From positions 1-63,575 of the forward strand of contig JAJNAU010000002.1 in the NCBI GenBank assembly GCA_021462625.1: a stretch of 63,575 nucleotides of DNA, given 5' to 3'. The position numbers were made by a program, and so were the translations under genes. The notes under the pieces are model-generated. The model saw only the letters and a program-made list of their open reading frames with translations, was not told the origin of the DNA and ran no database searches. The DNA is from Shewanella sp. GTDB taxonomy: Bacteria; Pseudomonadota; Gammaproteobacteria; Enterobacterales; Shewanellaceae. Positions 10,283 to 20,420 of this stretch are shown piece after piece; within the stretch, counting starts at the first letter, position 1, and each line of letters starts with the position of its first letter.

Positions 10283-10783
10283 CTATTCTCGAAAATCAGT
10301 GAAAGCTCTGTGATTTTTCGAATTAACCAAACGGTGCAGATGTCTGGAATGTAAGTGAGCGTTTACACCCTCAATCAGCCATCCTATTGCTCTGGCGCTT
10401 TTGGCAACCAGTTGCAGACGGCGTTGATCCCTGTCATCCAGAGGATAACTCCAGACTATCACAGCACTGGAAGAGCCACTTGTCAGTGCTTTTTCCATTG
10501 CCTTGAGGGTTTGGACTTCGTCTTTGCCACGAACCAGCAGGATCCGGTCCATACGCACTCCAGCCTGAGCTAAAAGTTGGCAATACCCAAATTTGGGAGC
10601 GTTGATAAGAACAATCCAGCGGCACAGCTGACTCAGTTGCGGCAATTGAGGCGCCCAGCTATGCAACTAGTTCAGTCCGTGGTTTTCACTTTGCAGTGCC
10701 AGGATCCATCCCGCTTGGCATTCATTAGAGCGAGAGCGCCACATACCCGGGTGACGGGGGGCTGTGCTGACAAGTTTATTCAT
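10283..10783 (-). pseudogene. sulA: SulA-like cell division inhibitor interrupted by an in-frame TAG at codon 39
   Basis: An ATG at 10783-10781 overlaps the lexA stop (ATGA). Reading gives [83 protein letters not shown].... The TAG is at 10669-10667. The ORF caller's 10283..10666 begins with TTG immediately after that stop, in the same frame. Confidence 0.75.
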
Positions 10784-11400
10784 AGCCAGTGTCCGTTGCG
10801 AATGACTCCAACAGCCAAACCTTCAATGGTTAAATGTTGGCAGGTCAGATCTACCTTAATCGGACTGTAGGCCGGGTTTTCAGCATGCAGATAAACAACA
10901 TTGCCTTTCTTTTCGAAGCGTTTGACTGTGACATCGTCTTCAACTCTGGCAACCACAACCTGCCCGTTATGGGCATCCTGCACTTTATGTACCGCAAGCA
11001 AATCGCCTTCCAGAATGCCAATATCCTTCATACTGTCACCGCGTACCCGTAGCAGGAAATCCGCATGGGGACGGAACATAGTAGGGTCAACCTGATAGTA
11101 ATTTTCAACATGTTGTTGAGCCAGGATAGGCTCGCCGGCGGCGACTTGACCGATCAAAGGTAGACCCAGATCGTCATTTTGCGCTTCTTCCTGTGGCAGA
11201 CGGATCCCTCTGGACGTGCCTGGCATGATTTCGATATAGCCCTTTTTCGCCAGTGCCTTGAGATGTTCTTCAGCCGCATTGGCGCTGCGGAAGCCCAATG
11301 TAGAAGCGATTTCTGCTCTGGTAGGAGGCATGCCGGTATCGGCAATATTGTGTTTAATCAGCTCAAGAATTTCGGCTTGGCGTGGCGTCAGCGGTCTCAT
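10780..11400 (-). CDS. lexA: LexA SOS repressor
   Basis: [37 protein letters not shown], cleavage-site region QVAAGEPI, S24 serine protease motif [10 protein letters not shown]. Confidence 0.98.
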   Translation of the reverse strand: MRPLTPRQAEILELIKHNIADTGMPPTRAEIASTLGFRSANAAEEHLKALAKKGYIEIMPGTSRGIRLPQEEAQNDDLGLPLIGQVAAGEPILAQQHVENYYQVDPTMFRPHADFLLRVRGDSMKDIGILEGDLLAVHKVQDAHNGQVVVARVEDDVTVKRFEKKGNVVYLHAENPAYSPIKVDLTCQHLTIEGLAVGVIRNGHWL

Positions 11401-11408
11401 GTCAATCC

Positions 11409-11424
11409 CTGTCTTTTCATACAG
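11409..11424. promoter_or_regulatory. LexA (SOS) box 1: CTGTCTTTTCATACAG
   Basis: CTGT-N8-ACAG, just upstream of the lexA start (11400). Confidence 0.8.
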
Positions 11425-11427
11425 TAA

Positions 11428-11443
11428 CTGTCAGTATATACAG
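11428..11443. promoter_or_regulatory. LexA (SOS) box 2: CTGTCAGTATATACAG
   Basis: CTGT-N8-ACAG, 19 bp from box 1; tandem autoregulatory boxes as in E. coli lexA. Confidence 0.85.
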
Positions 11444-11558
11444 TAATTGTTGCAGCGCAAGTATTGTTCAATGCTGTAGTTTTAGAGTGCGTGGCGCTGG
11501 GCGGGTTATGTCTGATATTCTATGTCACAATTCAACGTGATGTAGATTGCAGCAAGTA

Positions 11559-13988
11559 ATGTCCAAACAAGACTCTTTTTGGTTGAAATCCCTCCGGTGG
11601 ATCCAGGATAAGCTGGTGCTCACTATTACCGTGCCACAGCGCCCGTTCGATGATCTCAATCTGGATCCACAGCGACCCCTGATTTATGTCCTTAAGACAT
11701 TTTCAATCAGTGACTTGAATGTGCTGCTGAATATCAGCCGGCAGCTGGGGCTGCCCAGCCCAAATGAACCTCTGATGCTCAAAGGGCAGGTGATCCCAAG
11801 AGTGGTATGCCTGGAGGGCGCCAAGACTTTATTTGGCCGCCGGGTTGGCAACGAGCCTTTTCTTGAGGCCTTTACTCAATTGCTGGAATTACACCGTCAG
11901 GACAGTGACCTGGATGTGCAGCTGGTTCCTGTGAGTCTGTTTTGGGGACGTACTCCGGGTAAAGATGATGACACTATGAAGGCAGCAGTGCTTGAGCGTG
12001 AAGACCCGAGCTGGTTGCGTAAGGCTTTGATGATTCTGTTCCTTGGACGTCACAACTTTATTCAGTTTTCCAATGCGGTGTCCCTGCGCTATATGGCAGA
12101 CGAGCATGGTACGGATCAGTCAATTGCCCATAAGTTGGCCAGAGTAGCCAGAGTGCACTTCCGTCGCCAGCGTAAGGTGATGACCGGGCCAGCGCTACCC
12201 AATCGTCAGACATTGTTCCATTCGCTGCTGAATGCCGAGAATATCAAGCGGGCTATCGAAGAAGAGGCAGCTTCCAGGCAGATTTCTGAGGCAGAGGCTA
12301 AAGCCCGTGCCATTGAATATATGGATGAAATCGCTGCTGACTATTCTGATTCGCTGATACGAATCGCAGAGCGTATTTTGACCTGGCTGTGGAATAAACT
12401 GTACAAGGGCATCAATATCAGAGGTGCTGAGCACGTGCGGCAGTTGCATCATGACGGGCATGAAATCGTATACGTGCCTTGCCATCGCAGCCATATGGAT
12501 TATCTACTGTTGTCTTACATTTTGTATTTTCAGGGCATGGTGCCACCACACATTGCTGCCGGTATTAATCTGAATTTCTGGCCAGCCGGTCCGATGTTCC
12601 GTCGTGGCGGCGCGTTCTTTATTCGCCGCAGTTTCAACGGCAACAAGCTTTATACTGCAGTGTTCCGAGAGTATCTGGATCAGCTGTTTGCCAAAGGCTA
12701 TTCGGTTGAATACTTCACCGAGGGTGGACGCTCCCGCACCGGTCGGTTGCAGGTACCTAAAACCGGGATGCTGGCGATGACAGTCAACAGTGTATTGCGT
12801 GGGATTGAACGTCCTGTGACTTTGGTGCCTGTGTACCTGGGGTACGACCATGTGATGGAAGTGGCTACTTATCACAAGGAGCTAAGTGGTAAGAAGAAGG
12901 AAAAAGAGTCCGTATGGCAGGTGGTGAGTGCTATTCGCAAGCTCAGTAACTTCGGTCAGGGCTATGTGAATTTTGGTCAGCCGATTAATTTGCAGAATTT
13001 TCTTACTGAGAATGTGGCAGACTGGCGTGAGCAGTTGGCAAATGAACCAGAAAGCAAGCCAAGCTGGCTGACGCCTTTGGTGAATCAACTGGCCACTAGA
13101 GTGATGACCAATATCAATGATGCAGCGGCGGTCAGCGCAGTTACGCTGAACAGTGCTGTATTGCTGACGGCAGAGCAGAATGCGCTTGAGCGAAGCCAGC
13201 TGGAGAAGCAGCTGGATCTCTACCTGAAGTTGCTTAATGATGTGCCATACACAAAGTATATGTCAGTAGTTGAGGGTGATGGTCAATTGCTGGTTAGCCA
13301 AGGGCTGGAGTTGAAAAAATTGGTGCAGGAGTCTGATGGACTGGGAGATATTGTCAAAATTGACCCTGTGCATACTCTGTCGATGACCTACTATCGCAAT
13401 AACATTATCCACCTGCTGATTGTGCCAGCGTTGATAGCCAACTGCCTGACTTGTCATAAGGCCTGCTCCCGAGACTCGGTGCAGGACACTGTGAAGGAAT
13501 TCTATCCTCTGCTTGAGGCCGAACTCTTCATGGGCATCAAAGAGCTGACTGATTATGTCGACAGGTTGTTGAACAAGTTTGTCGACGAAGGATTGATCTC
13601 GGGGGAACCGGTTTATCAGGTCAAACAGCACAAATTTAATATGCTGCTGTTGCTCAGTGGTCTCATCAGCGAAACCATGCAGCGTTACGCTATCGTCTTC
13701 AACCTGCTTGCATCTCGTCCGGCTATTGAGCGGGCTGAACTGGAGGCCGAAAGTTATCTGTTGGCGCAGCGTCTGGGAGCCTTGCACGGGGTAACCGCGC
13801 CGGAGTTTTATGATAAAAAACTGTACAGCACTCTGAGTATTCGACTCAAGGATCTTGGATATCTGGGCAAGTCTAAAGCTGAAGTCATTGAGCGGATCCG
13901 CAACCATTCAAACAGTCTGTTGCGGTCGTCGGTCAGGCAGACTATTGTCGAAGCGGTTGCTGCCGAACACTTGGGCCTCAGACCCTAA
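11559..13988 (+). CDS. plsB: Glycerol-3-phosphate 1-O-acyltransferase
   Basis: Acyltransferase blocks [44 protein letters not shown] at 11559 preferred over the listed TTG at 11547. Confidence 0.97.
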   Translation: MSKQDSFWLKSLRWIQDKLVLTITVPQRPFDDLNLDPQRPLIYVLKTFSISDLNVLLNISRQLGLPSPNEPLMLKGQVIPRVVCLEGAKTLFGRRVGNEPFLEAFTQLLELHRQDSDLDVQLVPVSLFWGRTPGKDDDTMKAAVLEREDPSWLRKALMILFLGRHNFIQFSNAVSLRYMADEHGTDQSIAHKLARVARVHFRRQRKVMTGPALPNRQTLFHSLLNAENIKRAIEEEAASRQISEAEAKARAIEYMDEIAADYSDSLIRIAERILTWLWNKLYKGINIRGAEHVRQLHHDGHEIVYVPCHRSHMDYLLLSYILYFQGMVPPHIAAGINLNFWPAGPMFRRGGAFFIRRSFNGNKLYTAVFREYLDQLFAKGYSVEYFTEGGRSRTGRLQVPKTGMLAMTVNSVLRGIERPVTLVPVYLGYDHVMEVATYHKELSGKKKEKESVWQVVSAIRKLSNFGQGYVNFGQPINLQNFLTENVADWREQLANEPESKPSWLTPLVNQLATRVMTNINDAAAVSAVTLNSAVLLTAEQNALERSQLEKQLDLYLKLLNDVPYTKYMSVVEGDGQLLVSQGLELKKLVQESDGLGDIVKIDPVHTLSMTYYRNNIIHLLIVPALIANCLTCHKACSRDSVQDTVKEFYPLLEAELFMGIKELTDYVDRLLNKFVDEGLISGEPVYQVKQHKFNMLLLLSGLISETMQRYAIVFNLLASRPAIERAELEAESYLLAQRLGALHGVTAPEFYDKKLYSTLSIRLKDLGYLGKSKAEVIERIRNHSNSLLRSSVRQTIVEAVAAEHLGLRP

Positions 13989-14026
13989 CAAGCCTGCCAT
14001 GGACTTGGTATGGCCCATGAATCATG

Positions 14027-14053
14027 AAAACGCCTGCCCAGCAGGCGTTTTTT
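14027..14053 (+). terminator. Rho-independent terminator after plsB
   Basis: aaaacgcctgcccagcaggcgtttttt. Confidence 0.85.
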
Positions 14054-14082
14054 ATCGCTGAATAGAATAACGGTAGATAACT

Positions 14083-15330
14083 ATGGCCACTCATATGAAT
14101 GCAGCCCCCGGGGGCAAGTCTTTGTTGGGCGGCGCGATGATCATTGCCGGAACGACCGTAGGCGCGGGGATGTTTTCCCTGCCGGTGGTCAGTGCCGGCA
14201 TGTGGTTTGGCTATGGGGTGGCGTTGCTTATCGGGATCTGGTTCATCATGTTGATGTCAGGTTTGCTGTTACTGGAGGCCAATCTGCACTTCGAACCCGG
14301 TGCTAGTTTCGATACTTTGACCCGAGAAACTCTGGGACGATTCTGGAGGATCGTCAGTGGAGTGTCGATTGCGTTCGTGTTGTACATCCTGACTTACGCA
14401 TATATCAGTGGCGGTTCATCTATCGTTAACCACAGCCTGAAAAATATAGGCATTCATCTTCCACAGAGTGTGGCCGGGCTTATCTTTGCCGGAGTGCTGG
14501 CATCTATCGTGTTGATCAGCACCAAAGCGGTGGACCGTATTACCACCCTGATGCTGGGAGGCATGATTATCACCTTCTTCTTGGCCATAGGTAACTTATT
14601 GATAGAGATAGAGCCGACAAAGTTGCTGCAGCCGGATGGAGAGGCTATTTACGCACCTTACATTCTTGCTGCCCTGCCATTTGGATTGGCCAGCTTTGGT
14701 TATCATGGGAATGTGCCCAGTCTGGTCAAATACTATGGTCATGCTGCATCGACCATCATCAAAGCGATTTTTGCCGGTACTTTCCTTGGGTTAGTGATTT
14801 ATATCTGTTGGTTGATTGCGACCATGGGCAATATCAGTCGTACCGGTTTCGTTGAGATCATTGCTCAGGGCGGCAATATGGGGGTGCTGGTTGGAGCGCT
14901 GCAGCAAGTGATGGCCCAGCAATGGCTCAGCAGTATGTTGACTCTGTTTGCCAATCTTGCCGTGGCGTCGTCATTTCTGGGGGTAACGCTGGGGCTGTTT
15001 GACTATCTGGCAGACTTGTTTGGCTTTGACGACAGCATGATTGGACGCAGTAAAACTGCAATGGTTACCTTTATTCCACCAACTTTAATGGGGCTACTGT
15101 TTCCGAATGGATTTTTGGTTGCAATCGGTTTTGCTGCTCTGGCAGCCTGCATTTGGGCGGTGATTGTGCCGGGGCTGATGGCCTACCAAACCCGAAAAAT
15201 GTTCCCGCAGAGCAAGAGCTTCAGAGTGCCCGGAGGCACAGCTGTGGTCACCCTGGTGGTTGCCTTTGGTTTGCTGACGGCAACCTGTCATTTATTGGCA
15301 ATGGCTGAGCTGTTACCAGTGTACGGCTGA
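14083..15330 (+). CDS. mtr: Aromatic amino acid (tryptophan) permease, Mtr-like
   Basis: SLLGGAMIIAGTTVGAGMFSLPVV, ASSFLGVTLGLFDYLADLFGFDDS, LASFGYHGNVPSLVKYYG closely resemble remembered E. coli Mtr. Confidence 0.88.
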   Translation: MATHMNAAPGGKSLLGGAMIIAGTTVGAGMFSLPVVSAGMWFGYGVALLIGIWFIMLMSGLLLLEANLHFEPGASFDTLTRETLGRFWRIVSGVSIAFVLYILTYAYISGGSSIVNHSLKNIGIHLPQSVAGLIFAGVLASIVLISTKAVDRITTLMLGGMIITFFLAIGNLLIEIEPTKLLQPDGEAIYAPYILAALPFGLASFGYHGNVPSLVKYYGHAASTIIKAIFAGTFLGLVIYICWLIATMGNISRTGFVEIIAQGGNMGVLVGALQQVMAQQWLSSMLTLFANLAVASSFLGVTLGLFDYLADLFGFDDSMIGRSKTAMVTFIPPTLMGLLFPNGFLVAIGFAALAACIWAVIVPGLMAYQTRKMFPQSKSFRVPGGTAVVTLVVAFGLLTATCHLLAMAELLPVYG

Positions 15331-15387
15331 AATCTTTTTCGTACCATATTGACATCGAATTAAACATCAGTAGCTTATGATAAGATT

Positions 15388-15461
15388 GCGGGTGTAGTTC
15401 AATGGTAGAACGGAAGCTTCCCAAGCTTTTAATGTGGGTTCGATTCCCATCACCCGCTCCA
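15388..15461 (+). tRNA. tRNA-Gly (CCC anticodon)
   Basis: gcgggtgtagttcaatggtagaacggaagcttcccaagcttttaatgtgggttcgattcccatcacccgctcca: acceptor stem gcgggtg/cacccgc, anticodon loop ttCCCaa, encoded CCA. Confidence 0.96.
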
Positions 15462-15470
15462 GTCATTAAC

Positions 15471-15492
15471 AAGGGTGCCAGTTGGCACCCTT
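15471..15492. terminator. Hairpin between tRNA-Gly and potE (convergent)
   Basis: aagggtgccagttggcaccctt. Confidence 0.6.
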
Positions 15493-15504
15493 GCTAATGT
15501 TAAC

Positions 15505-16842
15505 TTACTTGCCGTGACTTATACTTTTACTAGGGGTTTGATTGACGTCCCGCGCCGCAATAAAGCCATAGAATATATAGCCAAACAACGTCAAGATGGC
15601 GCCGTAGAACACAGCTTCTTTACCACAGGCATATACGCCGTAGATGCTGTAGACTACCGCAAGCGTGCCTATGACTGAGCCAATTAGGTACTCCCTATTG
15701 CTGACATTATTGTTGCGCAATATGACTTCAAGACCCGTCAATGACAGGATGTAAGGCACCATGTTGATAAATACGGCCAGGTTGACCAATACGTTGAACT
15801 GTTTTACCAGAGTTGGCGAAATCGTCATTACTGCCAGGCCCAGTTCAAGCACAAGCATAATCAACATGCCCTTGATCGGGGCATTGTCTTTGCTGACATC
15901 ACCGAAGATTTTTGGAAACAGTTTGATATCAGCAGCGGCTCTGGATACCTGAGCGTTGGTAAACTGCCAACCCAACAGCGAGCCGATACAGGCAATCACC
16001 GCCAGCGCAGTAATGATCAACCCGACTTCCTTGCTGAACATATAGGCATAAACCAAACCAAATGGTGCATCTGACTTGGCCAATTCGGCATTGGGAACAA
16101 TACCCTGAATTACCGCAGTTGAAGCGATATACACAATAGCGGTGAAAATGGTCGCCAACATACAGGCCAGTGGCACGTTTTTTTGCGGATTTTCCACTGC
16201 GCCTGAGTTGGCACCAGCTGATTCAATACCCAAAAATGCCCACAATGTCAGCGCAATACCTGAGGAAATAGCTTCTACGGAGGTCATATGGTGAGGGTTC
16301 CACGCTTGTACGAACAACTTGGGGTCGAACCAGAACCAGCCAATAACCGACAGTCCCACTACAGGAATGATGATCCCCCAGACGGTAAAGGCCGATATCT
16401 GACCGGTTATTTTGGGGCCTTTGAAGTTGGCTACCATAGTTACCACCAAGATAGCGACAATGCCGACAAAGCCATTAACCGGACTTTCCTTCAACCAGGG
16501 GATGAACTCTTGCAGATAGCCTTCCGCTGACACCGCGATAGCCACAGCACTGATCACCAGGCAAACATAATAGGTATAGGAGGCGATAAAAAAGGAGGAT
16601 TCGCCGTGAGCTTCGGCTGAGTATGCTGACATTCCACCGTCTTTTGTGCAGTACATACCGCATTTGGCGAAGGCATAAGCGATGCACATGGCGCCTGCCG
16701 CAGTTACCAGCCAACTCAGCAGTGAGATGGCGCCGGTTTGTGCCAAACTGGCTGGCAACATAATAATACCTGACCCCATCATGTTGACGGTTACGATAGT
16801 CGTTAACCCAATCAACCCCATTTTATTGGATTCAGATGCCAT
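15505..16842 (-). CDS. potE: Putrescine/ornithine antiporter PotE
   Basis: MGLIGLTTIVTVNMMGSGIIMLPASLAQTGAISLLSW; APC superfamily; divergent from speF. Confidence 0.95.
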   Translation of the reverse strand: MASESNKMGLIGLTTIVTVNMMGSGIIMLPASLAQTGAISLLSWLVTAAGAMCIAYAFAKCGMYCTKDGGMSAYSAEAHGESSFFIASYTYYVCLVISAVAIAVSAEGYLQEFIPWLKESPVNGFVGIVAILVVTMVANFKGPKITGQISAFTVWGIIIPVVGLSVIGWFWFDPKLFVQAWNPHHMTSVEAISSGIALTLWAFLGIESAGANSGAVENPQKNVPLACMLATIFTAIVYIASTAVIQGIVPNAELAKSDAPFGLVYAYMFSKEVGLIITALAVIACIGSLLGWQFTNAQVSRAAADIKLFPKIFGDVSKDNAPIKGMLIMLVLELGLAVMTISPTLVKQFNVLVNLAVFINMVPYILSLTGLEVILRNNNVSNREYLIGSVIGTLAVVYSIYGVYACGKEAVFYGAILTLFGYIFYGFIAARDVNQTPSKSISHGK

Positions 16843-17092
16843 TTGATGTACTCCCTGGTTATTGGGAAGTCGTCAACTGGGCAGAGGCCTGGCTGATCCA
16901 GCCAGGCGCATAGCTGCACGGAGTCACAACTCCCTGGATCAATTACGTTCCACTAACAGGGCAAGGTCAAACGGCGGCATTGCCAACTATTAATCGAAAT
17001 ATTCATATTTGTTTCAGTAGATTAAAAACATCAGTAACGTGCCTTAAAAAACAGTAGCAGGCGCCTATGACATTTTCACTCAGGAGATGTTG

Positions 17093-17191
17093 ATGAAATA
17101 TTATCTGAGTGATTTTAGAGATTGGTCAAGTGATTATAAATATTTTTTTGGATATAAGCCGGATATAAGCCGGAGTGGTGAAATTTATTAG
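17093..17191 (+). CDS. Candidate 32-aa leader peptide upstream of speF: MKYYLSDFRDWSSDYKYFFGYKPDISRSGEIY
   Basis: Shine-Dalgarno-like caggag at 17081-17086, 6 nt before an ATG at 17087 and 12 nt before the in-frame ATG at 17093; complete ORF in the leader of the ornithine decarboxylase gene. Confidence 0.4.
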   Translation: MKYYLSDFRDWSSDYKYFFGYKPDISRSGEIY

Positions 17192-17245
17192 TGGCATATG
17201 GTGAGATTTATTAGTGGCATATGGTGAAATTTATTAGTGGCATAT
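17150..17245 (+). repeat. Compound tandem repeat: 2 x 11 bp (ggatataagcc) followed by 3 x 23 bp (ggtgaaatttattagtggcatat)
   Basis: 11-mers at 17150-17160 and 17161-17171; 23-mers at 17177-17199, 17200-17222 and 17223-17245 (one A/G difference in unit 2). Confidence 0.95.
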
Positions 17246-17555
17246 CAATGACTAAGTAGAGCATAGCCATAGTCGCTGGAGACAGTATTTTATTTGTAAC
17301 GCATTGAAATACAATAAAAATAAATTAATGTTTTGTTAAGGTTATGATACTTGGGAAAATAATAATAGTTGTCAAATAGCCACTATTTCTTCTAAGTTAA
17401 GATATTACACTCAATTCTAGCTCTAGTGATGATAAAGCGAATTATACCTTATTTGCTGTATCGGTCCCTGTTGTTGTTCCTGATAGCTGGTCGTCGCTTA
17501 TTGCTGAATAGGTGAGTATATCCCTTTAATATATGAAATTGTTGGAGTATGGCCA

Positions 17556-19847
17556 ATGAGAAGTTATGGTAAAAGGTTCACAGTCCTAATTCTGGAAGAG
17601 TCACCCAAAGAAGGGGTAGTAGGCAGTGCCATAAACCGCCTGGTCGAAGAGTTGTCAGATGCCGGAGCTAAGGTCACAGTGGCAACTTCTTTCGATGATT
17701 GTTATTCCATTCTGAATGCCAACAGCGCTATTGACTGTCTGATGCTGACGTCCACGATGAGTGGCTCGCAGAATGACGAAAATGAAAACTTTTTCTTACT
17801 GATTGCCAAGTTAAACAAGCGTCAGGAAAATGTTCCCGTATTCTTGTTGGCAAAGCGTAAAAAGATAACTTTGACAGTCAGTCGTGAGCTGATGGCAAAT
17901 ATTGATGAGTTCGCCTGGATTCTTGAAGACACGCCGGAGTTTATTGCAGGTCGTGCTTTTGCCGCTATGCAAAGATACCGCGAGCGACTGCTGCCACCTT
18001 TGATGTCAGCGTTCATGAAATACGATGATATCCATGAGTATTCTTGGGCAGCGCCTGGTCACCAAGGGGGGGTAGGCTTTACCAAGACACCGGCAGGCCA
18101 GCGTTTCTACAGCTACTATGGCGAAGGTTTGTTCCGCACGGATATGGGGATTGAGCGGGGAAATCTTGGTTCTATGCTGGATCACACAGGTGCGTTTGGC
18201 GAGAGTGAAAGATATGCTGCCAAGGTTTTTGGGGCTGATTGTTCTTACTCACTGGTGACAGGTACATCCGGTTCCAACCGTACCATCATGCAAATCTGTA
18301 TGAAGGAAAATACGTTGGCGATCTGCGATCGCAACTGTCACAAGTCGATCGAGCAGGGATTAATACTATCCGGATCGTTGCCGGTTTATATGATACCAAC
18401 TCGCAACCGTTATGGCATTATCGGCCCTATCTATCCGGAGCAAATGACCAAAGCTGCGCTGGATGCCACTGCCAAGGCCAATAAGATGACCAAAGGGGAA
18501 GCCGGGAAGCTGGCACCCTATGCCGTGCTGACCAACTGTACCTATGATGGTCTGTGCTATAACGCCAAGCGGGCTCAGGACATTTTGTCACAAAGCAGTA
18601 ACCGTATCCATTTCGACGAAGCCTGGTATGGATATGCCAGATTTAACCCTATCTATAAAGACCATTATGCAATGCGTGGTCAGCCGGATCCGGATTATGA
18701 CGGCCCGACTATCTTCGCGACACACTCTACCCACAAGCTGTTGAATGCATTGTCTCAGGCATCTTGGCTGCACATTCGCCATGGTAAAGATGCCATTGAT
18801 TTTCAGCGTTTCAACCAGGCTTATATGATGCATGCCACAACATCGCCCCTGTATGCCATTGCTGCTTCAAATGACATTGCTGTGTCGCAGATGGATGGTA
18901 ATCGAGGTTTGTCCCTGACAACGGAAGTGATCCGTGAGGCGGTGGATTTCCGTCAGGCGATGGGTAAGTTGTACAAGGAATATCAGCAGGACGGCGACTG
19001 GTTCTTCAAACCATGGAATGCGGAAACCGCTAAAGACCCGACCACTGGACAAAGCTATGCGTTCGAAGAGGCTCCGCCAGAATTGTTGGTTACCAATCAG
19101 GATTGCTGGAAGATGCACCCGGGTGACAGTTGGCATGGTTTCAAGGATATGCCCGCCGACTGGTGCATGCTTGATCCGATCAAAGTCAGTATCCTTGCAC
19201 CGGGCATGGGCAATGATGGCAAGCTGCTTAAATCCGGTGTGCCTGCCGCGTTGGTGACTCAGTATCTGGGGCGTTATGGCATTATTCCGACCCGTACTAC
19301 CGATTTTCAGGTGATGTTCCTGTTCTCTATGGGGATAACTAAAGGGAAGTGGGCGACACTGGTCAATACCTTGCTGTCGTTCAAGAAACACTATGATGTC
19401 AATACACCACTTGAAGATGTTCTGCCGAATTTGACCGACAGCTATCCAGAGACATACGGGGGAATGGGATTGAAGGACTTGGGCGACAAGATGTTTGGTT
19501 ATCTGCGTACCCATAATCCATCAGAGAAACTGAATGCTGCATATTCAATTTTGCCCCATGCCGACATTACACCAAGAGCGGCATTTCAGGCCATTGTAGA
19601 AAACAATGTGGAAATGGTGTCAAGCCACAAATTGGCGGGACGGGTGGCGGCCAACGCCGTTATTCCATACCCACCAGGTATTCCGATGCTGATGTCAGGT
19701 GAGAATTTCGGGGATGATTCCAGTCCTCAGATTGGCTACCTTAAGAGCCTGGAAGTCTGGGATAAGGAGTTCCCCGGTTTTGAGCATGAAACCGAAGGAA
19801 CAGAAGTGGAAGACGGTGTCTATCATGTCATGTGCTTAAAGCAGTAA
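17556..19847 (+). CDS. speF: Ornithine decarboxylase, inducible type (fold type I Orn/Lys/Arg decarboxylase with N-terminal wing domain)
   Basis: PLP-lysine motif IFATHSTHKLLNALSQASWLH; 763 aa with N-terminal wing domain; next to potE. Confidence 0.94.
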   Translation: MRSYGKRFTVLILEESPKEGVVGSAINRLVEELSDAGAKVTVATSFDDCYSILNANSAIDCLMLTSTMSGSQNDENENFFLLIAKLNKRQENVPVFLLAKRKKITLTVSRELMANIDEFAWILEDTPEFIAGRAFAAMQRYRERLLPPLMSAFMKYDDIHEYSWAAPGHQGGVGFTKTPAGQRFYSYYGEGLFRTDMGIERGNLGSMLDHTGAFGESERYAAKVFGADCSYSLVTGTSGSNRTIMQICMKENTLAICDRNCHKSIEQGLILSGSLPVYMIPTRNRYGIIGPIYPEQMTKAALDATAKANKMTKGEAGKLAPYAVLTNCTYDGLCYNAKRAQDILSQSSNRIHFDEAWYGYARFNPIYKDHYAMRGQPDPDYDGPTIFATHSTHKLLNALSQASWLHIRHGKDAIDFQRFNQAYMMHATTSPLYAIAASNDIAVSQMDGNRGLSLTTEVIREAVDFRQAMGKLYKEYQQDGDWFFKPWNAETAKDPTTGQSYAFEEAPPELLVTNQDCWKMHPGDSWHGFKDMPADWCMLDPIKVSILAPGMGNDGKLLKSGVPAALVTQYLGRYGIIPTRTTDFQVMFLFSMGITKGKWATLVNTLLSFKKHYDVNTPLEDVLPNLTDSYPETYGGMGLKDLGDKMFGYLRTHNPSEKLNAAYSILPHADITPRAAFQAIVENNVEMVSSHKLAGRVAANAVIPYPPGIPMLMSGENFGDDSSPQIGYLKSLEVWDKEFPGFEHETEGTEVEDGVYHVMCLKQ

Positions 19848-20037
19848 CCTAAGGCGTTGAAAAGCTCGAAGGCCCGTTTAAGCAGCGGGCCTCATTGCTT
19901 GTTTCATGGTGCTCGACACCAGTCTAAGGACTGCGATCCAGGCTTCTTTAACCTCTAACTAGCTGTTCCTAAATATAGGTCACTGGCCTCATCAGCTATC
20001 GTTGTGCTTAGTTTAACTTCGCACATCGAGGAGCCTT

Positions 20038-20270
20038 GTGATGACAGCCCCGAGATCCGCGACGCAGCTCGACGTTAATGGCCTGAGTCGTTAGCGAGTG
20101 CTGTAACAAAGCAGATAGGGCTGTCAGCCTCGCCCTTTGGGGATTTCGGGCAAACACGATTGCTGTGGTATTGCGCTTTGAAAGGCAACCCACCTTGCTG
20201 CAGTTGAATACCTTGAACGGAATTTGCCTATCAGCCAGAGCGGTGCGAGGATTTATTCGCACCTTCCCAA
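20038..20270 (+). repeat. Dispersed repeat of about 230 bp, copy A
   Basis: tgatgacagccccgag...gcagctcgacgttaatggcctgagtc...agccagagcggtgcgaggatttattcgcaccttcc is near-identical to the reverse complement of 46774-47008. Confidence 0.85.
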
Positions 20271-20420
20271 GTCCACAACCGCTGTCACTCTTGTCAGCGG
20301 CTTTTTTCCGGGCTACAGACAAAGTCTGTCCATACAAGGCAATAGATGAAAAATCATTCACTCGATCTGCTGCTGTCTGCACGGCACACTGACAGCGCAA
20401 CAATAAAAGAGGAGTCCCTG

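Noticed and set aside
17177-17245. Three 23-bp repeats as a CRISPR or iteron array
   Set aside because: Head-to-tail with no spacers, no cas or rep genes nearby; reported as a tandem repeat instead.
17429-17515. Second small ORF MIKRIIPYLLYRSLLLFLIAGRRLLLNR closer to speF
   Set aside because: No recognisable Shine-Dalgarno and low-complexity hydrophobic content; less credible than the 17093 ORF. Not called.
20008-20403. Hypothetical protein ORF ending ..LTTQAINVELRRGSRGCHHKAPRCAKLN (and its 46888 counterpart)
   Set aside because: Lies within the dispersed 230-bp repeat and only partly agrees between copies; treated as repeat-derived spurious translation.
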